From positions 375,357 to 439,356 of the forward strand of contig NZ_BMHT01000005.1 of NCBI RefSeq assembly GCF_014641455.1: a DNA stretch of 64,000 bases. The letters run 5' to 3'. A model generated the notes under the pieces. The model did not search any database. It was not told the DNA's origin and saw only the letters and a list, made by a program, of their open reading frames with translations. Both the position numbers and the translations under genes were made by a program. This DNA is from Hymenobacter cavernae. GTDB taxonomy: Bacteria; Bacteroidota; Bacteroidia; Cytophagales; Hymenobacteraceae. Below, piece after piece: positions 1-9,215 of the stretch (positions are counted from its first letter, which is position 1; every line of letters starts with the position of its first letter).

Positions 1-679
1 GGATAAGCGTTTGTACGATTTCCTCTTTCGAAGGCTCGAAGATGTAGTCGATGTTGGAAGTCGCAACAGCTTCAGCAGGTGCCTCAGTAGGCACCAGCGG
101 CAGCAGCTGCTCCGAGCGCACGATCTGGGTCGCTACGTTCTTGAATTCGTTGTACACCACCACCACCTGATCGAATTGACCATTGCGGAAGCCCTCCATC
201 GCCTGCTCAGCTGCAACACGAACCGTATCGAAGGAAAGCTGGCTGAAAACGTGCGTGTACTCGCCCAGCACCGGACCACGCTTCGAGAAGTAATCGTGGG
301 CCCGCTTACCGATGGCCATTACCGTGATATTGCCAGCCGCAGCCTGCGTTGCGTAGCGCTCAGCAATCAACTGGTTTACTCCTTTGAAGATGTTGCTGTT
401 GAATGCACCAGCCAAGCCTCGGTCGGAAGTAATAGCGATAATAAGTACGCGGTTCACATCACGCTGAACGCCGTACTCGCTTACCATATCATCGTCACCT
501 GCTAGGCTAGTCAGGTTACTCAGAATGCTGTTGAGCCGCTGCGCGTAGGGGCGCATCCGCAAAATGTTATCCTGAGCCCGACGTAGCTTAGCCGCCGCCA
601 CCATTTTCATGGCTTTGGTGATTTGCTGTGTGCTCTGCACCGACACGATACGGTTACGAACTTCTTTTAAGCTAGCCAT
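1..679 (-). CDS. atpG: ATP synthase F1 subunit gamma (3' part missing)
   Basis: Gamma is the rotor shaft of the F1 ATPase and couples c-ring rotation to catalysis in the alpha3-beta3 head. Reading the minus strand from the ATG complementary to 677-679 gives MASLKEVRNRIVSVQSTQQI, followed by TKAMKMVAAAKLRRAQ. This is the family's N-terminal helix signature. The stretch ITSDRGLAGAFNSN further on is the conserved gamma core. The reading frame stays open to the window edge, so about 226 residues are visible of an expected 290 or so. It is the last visible gene of the atp operon, 89 bp after atpA, and the gap holds a hairpin. Function is certain from sequence; the C-terminus lies outside the window. 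Confidence 0.96.
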   Translation of the reverse strand, partial: MASLKEVRNRIVSVQSTQQITKAMKMVAAAKLRRAQDNILRMRPYAQRLNSILSNLTSLAGDDDMVSEYGVQRDVNRVLIIAITSDRGLAGAFNSNIFKGVNQLIAERYATQAAAGNITVMAIGKRAHDYFSKRGPVLGEYTHVFSQLSFDTVRVAAEQAMEGFRNGQFDQVVVVYNEFKNVATQIVRSEQLLPLVPTEAPAEAVATSNIDYIFEPSKEEIVQTLI

Positions 680-762
680 TTATTGAATGGTTGAATTGTT
701 AAATGGCTAAATGATTGATTGTTCTGGCACCTAGGTGCGAACGACCAACCATTTAGCCATCT
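676..762. repeat. Intergenic hairpin with ACCTAGGT at its apex
   Basis: The gap between atpA and atpG carries an imperfect inverted repeat. The arm at 701-724 pairs with 739-762 (about 20 of 24 positions), and the left side is a degenerate reiteration of an (a)atggttga / aatggcta word. The loop holds the perfect 12-base palindrome GCACCTAGGTGC at 727-738. It would form a cruciform in DNA or an intercistronic RNA hairpin. Its role is unknown. Confidence 0.7.
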
Positions 763-768
763 AGCTAG

Positions 769-2349
769 TTACTTCGCGTAAGCAGCCGAAAGGTCTTTTG
801 CTACCTGACGAATTGCGCTGGTGATAGAGTCATCTAATTTACCGGCTTTCAGCGCCTTCAGCTCTTCCGGATGACGCGTCTGCATCACCTGACGGAAATC
901 GGCCTCAAACGTACGAACCTTGTCTACCGGCACTTGGTCGAGTAAGCCGTTTGTAGCAGCGTAGATGATAGCCACCTGATCTTCCACTTTCACCGGCGAG
1001 AATTGCGGCTGCTTCAAAATCTCCAGGTTACGACGGCCACGCTCAATGGTGAGTTTGGTTGAGGCGTCTAGGTCTGATCCGAATTTAGCAAAAGCCTCTA
1101 GCTCGCGGAACTGCGCCTGATCCAGCTTCAGCGTACCAGCCACTTTCTTCATCGACTTGATCTGAGCGTTACCACCTACGCGGCTCACCGAGATACCCAC
1201 GTTGATAGCAGGACGCACACCTGAGTTGAACAGGTTAGTTTCGAGGAAGATCTGACCATCCGTAATCGAAATTACGTTCGTTGGAATGTACGCCGATACG
1301 TCACCAGCCTGTGTTTCGATGAGCGGCAAAGCCGTCAGCGAACCACCGCCTTTTACCAAGTGCTTGATGCTCTCGGGAAGGTCGTTCATGTCGCGGGCAA
1401 TAGCGTCGGAAGCGTTGATCTTCGCAGCACGCTCGAGCAAGCGGCTGTGCAGGTAGAACACATCACCAGGGTATGCCTCACGTCCTGGAGGACGGCGCAG
1501 CAGCAGCGACACCTCGCGGTAAGCCACGGCCTGCTTCGACAAGTCATCATACACAACTAAAGCCGGGCGGCCCGTGTCGCGGAAGAACTCGCCGATAGCA
1601 GCACCGGTGAAAGGCGCGAAGAACTGCATCGGAGCCGGGTCGGAAGCCGAAGCGGCTACCACCACCGTGTAGTCCATAGCACCGCCGCGGGTCAGGGCAT
1701 TTACTACCTGCGCTACGGTCGAGGCTTTCTGACCAACAGCTACGTAAATGCAGAAAACAGGCTCACCGCGCTCAAAGTACTCACGTTGGTTCAGGATAGT
1801 GTCAAGCGCTACCGTCGACTTCCCCGTCTGGCGGTCACCGATGATCAGCTCACGCTGACCGCGACCAATCGGAATCATGGCGTCAATAGCCTTGATACCC
1901 GTTTGCAGTGGCTCGTTTACAGGCTGACGGTAGATAACGCCAGGAGCTTTACGCTCCAAAGGCATATCGTAAGTCTGCCCCTGAACCGGACCACGACCAT
2001 CAATAGGCTGACCTAGGGTATTCACTACGCGGCCAATGATGCCGTCACCCACTTGGATCGAGGCAATCTTATTGGTTCGGCGCACGGTAGCTCCTTCCCG
2101 AATGTCGCTGTAGTCGCCAAGCATTACGGCACCTACATTGTCTTCTTCGAGGTTTAGAACCAGTGCTTGTAAGCCATTTTCAAATTCAAGCAACTCACCT
2201 GATTGGGCCTGGCCCAATCCGTAGATGCGAGCTACCCCGTCGCCAACTTGCAGCACCGTGCCAACTTCTTCTAGTTCGGCTTCGGTCTTGAAGTTAGACA
2301 ACTGCTCCCGCAGGATGGCGGATACTTCATCCGGACGTACTTCTGCCAT
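769..2349 (-). CDS. atpA: ATP synthase F1 subunit alpha
   Basis: This is the non-catalytic nucleotide-binding subunit of the F1 head. The 526-residue length is normal for the family. The Walker A motif GDRQTGKS lies at about residues 170-177, the beta-barrel N-domain carries [20 protein letters not shown], and the conserved core [20 protein letters not shown] is intact. The start [20 protein letters not shown] matches the usual N-terminus. It lies 9 bp downstream of atpH, so the two are co-transcribed. Nothing suggests a departure from a standard bacterial alpha subunit. Confidence 0.98.
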   Translation of the reverse strand: MAEVRPDEVSAILREQLSNFKTEAELEEVGTVLQVGDGVARIYGLGQAQSGELLEFENGLQALVLNLEEDNVGAVMLGDYSDIREGATVRRTNKIASIQVGDGIIGRVVNTLGQPIDGRGPVQGQTYDMPLERKAPGVIYRQPVNEPLQTGIKAIDAMIPIGRGQRELIIGDRQTGKSTVALDTILNQREYFERGEPVFCIYVAVGQKASTVAQVVNALTRGGAMDYTVVVAASASDPAPMQFFAPFTGAAIGEFFRDTGRPALVVYDDLSKQAVAYREVSLLLRRPPGREAYPGDVFYLHSRLLERAAKINASDAIARDMNDLPESIKHLVKGGGSLTALPLIETQAGDVSAYIPTNVISITDGQIFLETNLFNSGVRPAINVGISVSRVGGNAQIKSMKKVAGTLKLDQAQFRELEAFAKFGSDLDASTKLTIERGRRNLEILKQPQFSPVKVEDQVAIIYAATNGLLDQVPVDKVRTFEADFRQVMQTRHPEELKALKAGKLDDSITSAIRQVAKDLSAAYAK

Positions 2350-2358
2350 GATGCTGAT

Positions 2359-2919
2359 TTATAATTGAGATTGGTGGGAGGTCTCTTTAAGAGTATTGCG
2401 TAGTCGGTTTAAGCGGCCACGCACGGAGTCGTCGATCTGTTTGTCGCCCACACGCAGCACGAAGCCGCCAATGAGTTCCGGATCAACTTTCTCGTTAAGC
2501 GTTACGGTCTGGTGACCAGTTTGCTCACGTACCAACTTCGTTACCTCGTGGCGCAAAATAGCGTTAAGAGGCGTCGCAGTAGTTACCTGAGCCACCTGAA
2601 TGCCCCGTAGCGTTTCGTACTGACTTTGAAACTCAGTAGCGACCCATTCAAGTGCGCTTTCGCGGTTATGCTGAGTAATAATCGTGAAGAATTTTTCCGT
2701 TACTTCCGATACTTTACCCCCGAAAATAGCGCGCAGAATAGCTAGCTTCTTGTCGTGCTTTACTATAGGATTACGTAGCAACAAACGCAGGTCACGGTTC
2801 TGTTCCAATGTTTTGGCGAACAGATCCATGTCCTGCTTTACTTGCTCCAGATTTCCCCGCTCCTGCGCCAAGTCCAACATAGACTTAGCATAGCGCGAGG
2901 CAGCTCGTTGTTCAGACAT
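2359..2919 (-). CDS. atpH: ATP synthase F1 subunit delta (OSCP)
   Basis: Delta links the top of F1 to the peripheral stalk formed by subunit b. The 186-residue protein starts MSEQRAASRYAKSMLDLAQE, the standard first helix of the OSCP/delta family. The C-terminal part contains LNEKVDPELIGGFVLRVGDK, matching the conserved xDxxLIGGxxxRxGD signature. It sits between atpF and atpA as in other F-type operons. The 88-bp gap to atpF is filled by an inverted repeat. Confidence 0.96.
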   Translation of the reverse strand: MSEQRAASRYAKSMLDLAQERGNLEQVKQDMDLFAKTLEQNRDLRLLLRNPIVKHDKKLAILRAIFGGKVSEVTEKFFTIITQHNRESALEWVATEFQSQYETLRGIQVAQVTTATPLNAILRHEVTKLVREQTGHQTVTLNEKVDPELIGGFVLRVGDKQIDDSVRGRLNRLRNTLKETSHQSQL

Positions 2920-2924
2920 TCTTG

Positions 2925-3009
2925 TAGGAGTTAGGAGTTAGAAGCTAGGAGATAGGAGAAAGTATCGTTAGCCGACTTCTAGCTCCCAATTCCTAACTCC
3001 TAGCTTCTT
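2925..3009. repeat. Degenerate heptad inverted repeat between atpF and atpH
   Basis: Directly after the atpH start region the plus strand reads GTAGGAGTTAGGAGTTAGAA, a word of about 7 bases (TTAGGAG) repeated with drift. About 35 bases later the complementary words TTCCTAACTCCTAGCTTCTT run to the atpF stop codon. The two arms form a long imperfect hairpin that fills the intercistronic gap. It is one of at least six such elements in the window. Confidence 0.65.
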
Positions 3010-3502
3010 AGTTCAGTTTAACATCCTTCAGGTAAGAATCCACTAACTGCTGTTGCGAGTTGGTATCAGCCAATTCACGACGCAGAATACGCTCGGCAAT
3101 ATCAATCGAAAGCTGAGCAGCGGTGTTCTTCACTTCGGCCAAAGCAGCGTTCTTTTCGTTCTGAATAGCTTCGCGAGCTTGTACGATCATGCGGCCACCT
3201 TCTTCAGTAGCTTTAGTTTTGGCTTGCTCGATTAGCTGATTCGACATTTGCGTAGCCTCGTGCAGCATTCGGTCACGCTCTTGACGAGCTTCAGCCAGCA
3301 GCTTTTCGTTGCTAGCTTTCAGTTGCTGCATTTCTAGCTTGGCTTCGTCAGCCATACGCAATGCAGACTCAATGGAATCTTCCCGCTCTTTCAGCGAAGA
3401 AAGAATTGGTTTCCAAGCAAACTTAGCCAGCAGAAACAGGACAATCAGGAAGATGATCAGCTGCCAGAAAATCAGGCCGAATTCAGGCGTTACGATTTGC
3501 AT
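3008..3502 (-). CDS. atpF: ATP synthase F0 subunit b
   Basis: Subunit b is the peripheral stalk holding F1 static against the rotor. The 164-residue protein has one N-terminal membrane helix (about residues 8-27, FGLIFWQLIIFLIVLFLLAK). A long charged coiled coil follows, rich in E, K, A and Q, as expected for the stalk dimer. One b gene is visible and no b' paralogue. A 181-bp gap containing a strong hairpin separates it from atpE. Confidence 0.96.
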   Translation of the reverse strand: MQIVTPEFGLIFWQLIIFLIVLFLLAKFAWKPILSSLKEREDSIESALRMADEAKLEMQQLKASNEKLLAEARQERDRMLHEATQMSNQLIEQAKTKATEEGGRMIVQAREAIQNEKNAALAEVKNTAAQLSIDIAERILRRELADTNSQQQLVDSYLKDVKLN

Positions 3503-3618
3503 AGTAGGTTAGTCAGTAAAGCGTTCGTACTGATGGCATTAAAAGCAGGCAGACAAGTTTAAGAATAAGAGAACAGCCCTAGAGAAGAACAGGAAAATAC
3601 TCTTACTACAAAATCACG

Positions 3619-3664
3619 AGCAGCCCGTTGCGCCGTGCGCCGAAGCGACGCGCAACGGGCTGCT
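3619..3664. terminator. Perfect 15-bp hairpin between atpE and atpF
   Basis: Arms 3619-3633 and 3650-3664 are exact reverse complements (AGCAGCCCGTTGCGC), with a 16-base loop. No long T-run follows on either strand, so a full intrinsic terminator is unlikely. Because atpE is needed in many copies per complex, a hairpin just downstream of it could partly terminate transcription or protect the atpE end of the mRNA. The structure is seen; the role is inference. Confidence 0.6.
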
Positions 3665-3683
3665 GCTATGATGCCTCTTTCTT

Positions 3684-5050
<1,367 letters not shown>

Positions 5051-5094
5051 TAAGAGCATTTTAGAGGGCCACCAAGGAAAAGATGAAGTTTTGA

Positions 5095-5490
5095 TTAACC
5101 CCGTTTTGAAAACGGGCGCAAGTTACTCAGCACGCTCCAGATTTCAAACCCGGCAAACAGAAAATACAGGAGAAAGAAGCTTCCCAGAAAAGCCCAAGTA
5201 GCAGGCCCTTGCTTAGCTCCTCCTTTATAGAAGTAGATAAGTACGAAGCTAACTGATACCAGCAGGCGCACGACCATCGAGCCAAAGTACGCTGGCATGA
5301 AATGGTCGGGGTTGGCTTGCATGAGTCGGGCCGTAACCCAGTACGTAGCGGCGGAAAGCAACGCAAAGAAGCCTAACATGTAGCCGGTTAGCGGGTGAAC
5401 GATAGCCGGCCCGAACTGACTACCGATTGCATAGAGTGTACTTCCAAGCAGTAAGCAGAACAAGATAAGGTCACGAAAAAAACGCTTCAT
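5095..5490 (-). CDS. Small polytopic membrane protein in the atp operon (AtpI-like position)
   Basis: The 131-residue protein has about four membrane helices (roughly residues 7-24, 30-52, 66-86 and 95-120) and a basic C-terminus. Its place between atpZ and atpB is that of the F-ATPase accessory protein AtpI (subunit I), which helps c-ring assembly. I cannot claim homology from motifs. Function is inferred from position, size and hydrophobicity only. Confidence 0.6.
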   Translation of the reverse strand: MKRFFRDLILFCLLLGSTLYAIGSQFGPAIVHPLTGYMLGFFALLSAATYWVTARLMQANPDHFMPAYFGSMVVRLLVSVSFVLIYFYKGGAKQGPATWAFLGSFFLLYFLFAGFEIWSVLSNLRPFSKRG

Positions 5491-5564
5491 TCTATTGGTA
5501 CTTGTTCCTTATGATACTGGAACCTAGGTATAAGCAAAAAGCTAGGTTGCGCTACTAAACCCTA

Positions 5565-5807
5565 CTACTTGCGAGTGACCGAACGGATAACCTGATACAA
5601 TCCCCCGATCACGCCTACCAGCATCAGCCCAATGGTATACCACGGATTCTTATTATGGAAGTAGGAATCCAGCTTTACGCCAGCCCAAGCACACAACCCA
5701 ATAGTCGCCAACATCTGGAAACCTAGGCCGGAGTACTGCGCGAAGCTGCGCATACGGTCGGCGTTGGAGTCGGTTGGTTTCTTGTCGAAATCAGAGGAAG
5801 TGGGCAT
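5565..5807 (-). CDS. atpZ: AtpZ/AtpI-family F0 accessory protein
   Basis: This 80-residue protein has two membrane helices (about 27-46 and 56-73). The pattern QYSGLGFQMLATIGLCAWAG followed by GVKLDSYF and PWYTIGLMLVGVIGG matches the small AtpZ/YqhA-like family found at the head of F-ATPase operons. The family is thought to help cation supply or assembly of F0. It is the first gene of the operon, 15 bases or so downstream of a predicted start of transcription. Confidence 0.8.
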   Translation of the reverse strand: MPTSSDFDKKPTDSNADRMRSFAQYSGLGFQMLATIGLCAWAGVKLDSYFHNKNPWYTIGLMLVGVIGGLYQVIRSVTRK

Positions 5808-5828
5808 GTAACACTGGACTTAGAAAGG

Positions 5829-5836
5829 CAAAAGTA
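5829..5836 (-). promoter_or_regulatory. Predicted -7 box of the atp operon promoter
   Basis: On the minus strand this site reads TACTTTTG, matching the Bacteroidota -7 consensus TAnnTTTG, and lies 22 bp upstream of the atpZ start. No good TTTG -33 box is found at the expected 19-21 bp, so the call rests on the -7 element and its position. Confidence 0.45.
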
Positions 5837-5923
5837 TTACTTTTCGAGGTAGCAGGTTGCATCATATTTCTGCTTCGTCTGTCGAAAGTGGGTAGGCGCT
5901 ATGAAAATCCGTAATTTTACTCA

Positions 5924-8900
5924 ATGTGCTACGTTGTGCAGCAGGAGAACCTGCCTCGAACGAACGAATCGGTGCAGGGCGCACGTTTGATTTCGCACGA
6001 TACTGTTCCGATCTACTCTACCTTGATTTCTTCTTTCACTTCCCGTCGTCTGCTGCTGGCCTGTGCGGCGCTGCTGTACCTAGGTTTGGGGCTGAGTGCT
6101 TGCTCTTCTGAGCGCTCTGTTGTCGGCAAAGCGTACGACAACGTGGTAGCCCGCGACAATGCCTACTTTCTGGCTCGCGAGAAGATGCTCGTGCTGGAGG
6201 ACGCGCTATATAAAGGCCGTGTGAATGATTACAATCAAGTATTGCCCCTGTTTCCGACCATCGACGAAGCCACCGTTACCAAAATTACGGCTGACCTGGA
6301 TGATATCGTGAAGAAAGCATCGCTGCCGATTCAGCACCGGCCCGGCAGCGACTGGACGGATGATAGCTACGTCCTCATCGGCAAAGCACGCTATTATAAG
6401 AATGAGCTGGAAGATGCCATCAAGACCTTCAAGTACATCAACACGACCAGCAAAGACCCAAATGCCAAGCATGAGGCGCTGATTTGGCTGATGCGCGCCT
6501 TCATGGCCGATAAAGATTACGAGAGTGCCCTCACCGTTTCGAACCTGCTCGACAAAGAACAAGGCCGCGAGCAAAACGCGCGTGAGCTGTTTCTGACCCG
6601 CGCCCAATATTATCTGTTGACCGGAGACCAGAAGCTAGCTATCGAGCATCTGGAGCATGCCATACCGTATATAGAGGAGAAGAATGAGCAGTCGCGCACC
6701 CGCTATATTCTGGCGCAGCTATACCAGGCAAGCAACGAGGACAAGAAGGCCTACGCCGAGCTCAACAAGATTCTGAAGCGCAATCCGCCTTACGAGCTGG
6801 ACTTCTTTGCGAAGCTGATGCTAGGTCAGGTATCCGATCTTAACACAACGGATCGGGCGCGGCTGGACAAGTACTTTGCTAAGCTTCTGAAAGACACTAA
6901 GAACAAAGAGTACCGCGACAAGATCTACTACGAGATGGCCCGGCTCAGCTACCGGCAGCAACGTTACGACGAGGCCCTAACTTTGCTTGAGAAGTCAGCG
7001 CGCACGCCCGGCCCGAACAAGGCCCAGAAGTCATACACGTACTTACTGGCTGGTCGCATCTACTACGAGAACTTACAGAAGTACCGGTTAGCTGCCGCTT
7101 ACTATGATAGTACGGTGCAGAATATGCCCAAAACTGCTCCTAACTACGCGGCTATAGCGGAGCGCAGTGCCATTCTAAAAGATTTTGCGCAGCAGATTAC
7201 CATCATTGAAACCCAGGACAGCTTACAAGCACTGGCTAAGCTAGATCCTGCTACCCTCCAGACCCGACTAACCGGATACGCGGTGTCGGCGCTGGAAGCG
7301 CAGAAGAGAGAACAGGAACGCTTATTGGCGCAGCAGGAAAAACAGGCGCGGCAGCAAGAGTCCATCTCAGGCGTGAGTGCGCTGCGAGCGGGCAACCCCG
7401 ATATTGATCCTGGTACATTTGCAGCTACCAGCACGGGAGCCCAATGGTATTTCGACAACCCAACAACCCTGGCTAGTGCCCGCGGTGACTTCATTCGGCG
7501 CTGGGGTGACCGGCAATTGCAGGATAACTGGCGCGTAACGAGCCAGGCTAACAGCTCGGCGGTAACGAACCAGGGCGGCAACGTGCCCGTTACGATTGCT
7601 GGTGCCAGCTCTACTAATGTCAATCCGGCCAGCGAAACAACGGCAACTCCCGCTTCTACCGACCCGGCCGTACAGGCGCAGGCACTAGCGGAGAAGTACC
7701 GGCAAACTATTCCGCTGACAGAACCTCAGATGCAAACTTCTCAGAAGCAAGTAGAAGAGGCTCTGTTCACCCTAGGTACCATCTACAACCAGCAGTTGCG
7801 GGAATCCGCACCTGCCACTGATACGTACGAGAAGCTTGTGACGCGCTTCCCGCGCAGCAAGCATTTACCTGAGACGTACTACAGCCTCTATCTTCTTTAT
7901 AAGGAGAAGCCTGATGCGCCGAAGGCAGAAGCTTATGCCCAGCGGTTGCGACAAGAGTTCCCAAACTCGTCGTACGCCAAACTGGTCGCTGATCCGGAGT
8001 ACCTGCGTCGCACGTCGGTAGCTAATGCCAAGGTAGCAGTGCAGCTGGACTCCGCTTTTGCTCTGTATAAGAAGCAAGAGTTCAAAAAGGCCGCCGCGTT
8101 GTTGACTCTCACCCGGCAGCAGTACCCGGAGAATGATCTGAATGATCGAATAGCGTTCCTGAACACACTGCTGACCATTCGGACGCAGCCACCGCTGACG
8201 GCGAAAGCCTCGGTAGAAAAGTTCTACAAAGATTACCCGGAAAGCCAGCTGAGCAGCCAAGCCCTGACCATGCTCAACACCTACAAGGAGTATGAAGCTG
8301 GTAAGATCAGCGGTGCCCTAGCGTCCACCGATAAACCAGTAGTCTCCTTGTTCCGACCCGGCGAAATTGAAAACCGGATTCGCATTCTATATGCCGAGCA
8401 TGAATCACCAGCGCCTGCGGGGCAACCTAGGGTAGCTGGCGCCACTACGCCGAAAGCACCCCGAGCCGTTATCAACCCCGCTGATGCTCCCGTAGCACCT
8501 AGGTCTGCTGTTCCTGTTGCGGCAGTGCCCAACCAGCCTGCACCGGCTAGCACGAATATTCCTCCGGCCGTTAACACAACGCCATCCACTCAATCAGCGA
8601 CAGCCAATTCGGCTCCCACAACAGTACCACCATCTGCCGCGCCTGCTCCTACTACTCGTCAGGAAACCGCAGCAGCGACAGCCGCCACACCTGCTCCTAC
8701 GTCTTCAACTCCTACCATTCTAGCTAAGCCAGCTACCGCCTACATATCAAATGCCAACGTTCAGTATGTGGTAGTGCTGGCCTTCCCCAAAGGCACTCCT
8801 CCCCTGAAAGATTTAGCAACCCAGCTAAATACGTATAACAGCCGCTTCTTCCGGGTCAATAACCTCACGGTGCAGGAGTCAAGTTTGAGCGATGCGTTGG

Positions 8901-9106
8901 ATATGGTAGTTGTCCAAACGTTGCCGGGCACCAAGGTAGCCCAAAGCTATGCGCTGAAGCTGCGTGGACCTCAATCACCGCTGAGCCGCCTGCGCGGAAT
9001 GGGTTACCAAACCCTGGTTATTGGTATTGATAATCTGCCACTGCTGCTTCAAAGCAAAGACATTGAGGAATACCAGAAATTCTATCAACAGACTTACGGC
9101 AAGTAG
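5924..9106 (+). CDS. sprE: TPR lipoprotein of the type IX secretion / gliding machinery, SprE/PorW-like
   Basis: The protein has about 1060 residues. A hydrophobic stretch LLLACAALLYLGLGLSAC ends in the lipobox LSAC, so the mature protein is a lipoprotein. The N-terminus is uncertain: the ATG at 5924 places 30 extra residues before the signal peptide, and an in-frame TTG at 6023 would remove them. Tetratricopeptide-type helix pairs run through about residues 130-420 and again in the 590-760 region (for example YYSLYLLYKEKPDAPKAEAY). A Pro/Ala/Thr-rich linker covers about 830-940. A small C-terminal domain (YVVVLAFPKGTPPLKDLATQ) follows. This architecture fits SprE/PorW, which links outer-membrane T9SS parts to the GldLM motor. 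It is separated from gldKLMN by two housekeeping genes. Confidence 0.8.
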   Translation: MCYVVQQENLPRTNESVQGARLISHDTVPIYSTLISSFTSRRLLLACAALLYLGLGLSACSSERSVVGKAYDNVVARDNAYFLAREKMLVLEDALYKGRVNDYNQVLPLFPTIDEATVTKITADLDDIVKKASLPIQHRPGSDWTDDSYVLIGKARYYKNELEDAIKTFKYINTTSKDPNAKHEALIWLMRAFMADKDYESALTVSNLLDKEQGREQNARELFLTRAQYYLLTGDQKLAIEHLEHAIPYIEEKNEQSRTRYILAQLYQASNEDKKAYAELNKILKRNPPYELDFFAKLMLGQVSDLNTTDRARLDKYFAKLLKDTKNKEYRDKIYYEMARLSYRQQRYDEALTLLEKSARTPGPNKAQKSYTYLLAGRIYYENLQKYRLAAAYYDSTVQNMPKTAPNYAAIAERSAILKDFAQQITIIETQDSLQALAKLDPATLQTRLTGYAVSALEAQKREQERLLAQQEKQARQQESISGVSALRAGNPDIDPGTFAATSTGAQWYFDNPTTLASARGDFIRRWGDRQLQDNWRVTSQANSSAVTNQGGNVPVTIAGASSTNVNPASETTATPASTDPAVQAQALAEKYRQTIPLTEPQMQTSQKQVEEALFTLGTIYNQQLRESAPATDTYEKLVTRFPRSKHLPETYYSLYLLYKEKPDAPKAEAYAQRLRQEFPNSSYAKLVADPEYLRRTSVANAKVAVQLDSAFALYKKQEFKKAAALLTLTRQQYPENDLNDRIAFLNTLLTIRTQPPLTAKASVEKFYKDYPESQLSSQALTMLNTYKEYEAGKISGALASTDKPVVSLFRPGEIENRIRILYAEHESPAPAGQPRVAGATTPKAPRAVINPADAPVAPRSAVPVAAVPNQPAPASTNIPPAVNTTPSTQSATANSAPTTVPPSAAPAPTTRQETAAATAATPAPTSSTPTILAKPATAYISNANVQYVVVLAFPKGTPPLKDLATQLNTYNSRFFRVNNLTVQESSLSDALDMVVVQTLPGTKVAQSYALKLRGPQSPLSRLRGMGYQTLVIGIDNLPLLLQSKDIEEYQKFYQQTYGK

Positions 9107-9215
9107 CCCGTGCGTTTTGCATGCTGAATGTCGGATGATCCTTTTTGTGGCTTTGCAAGCCGACACCAGACAGATCTGTTTTCAGCGTTAAAGCTTACAA
9201 TTCATTAGTAAAAAC

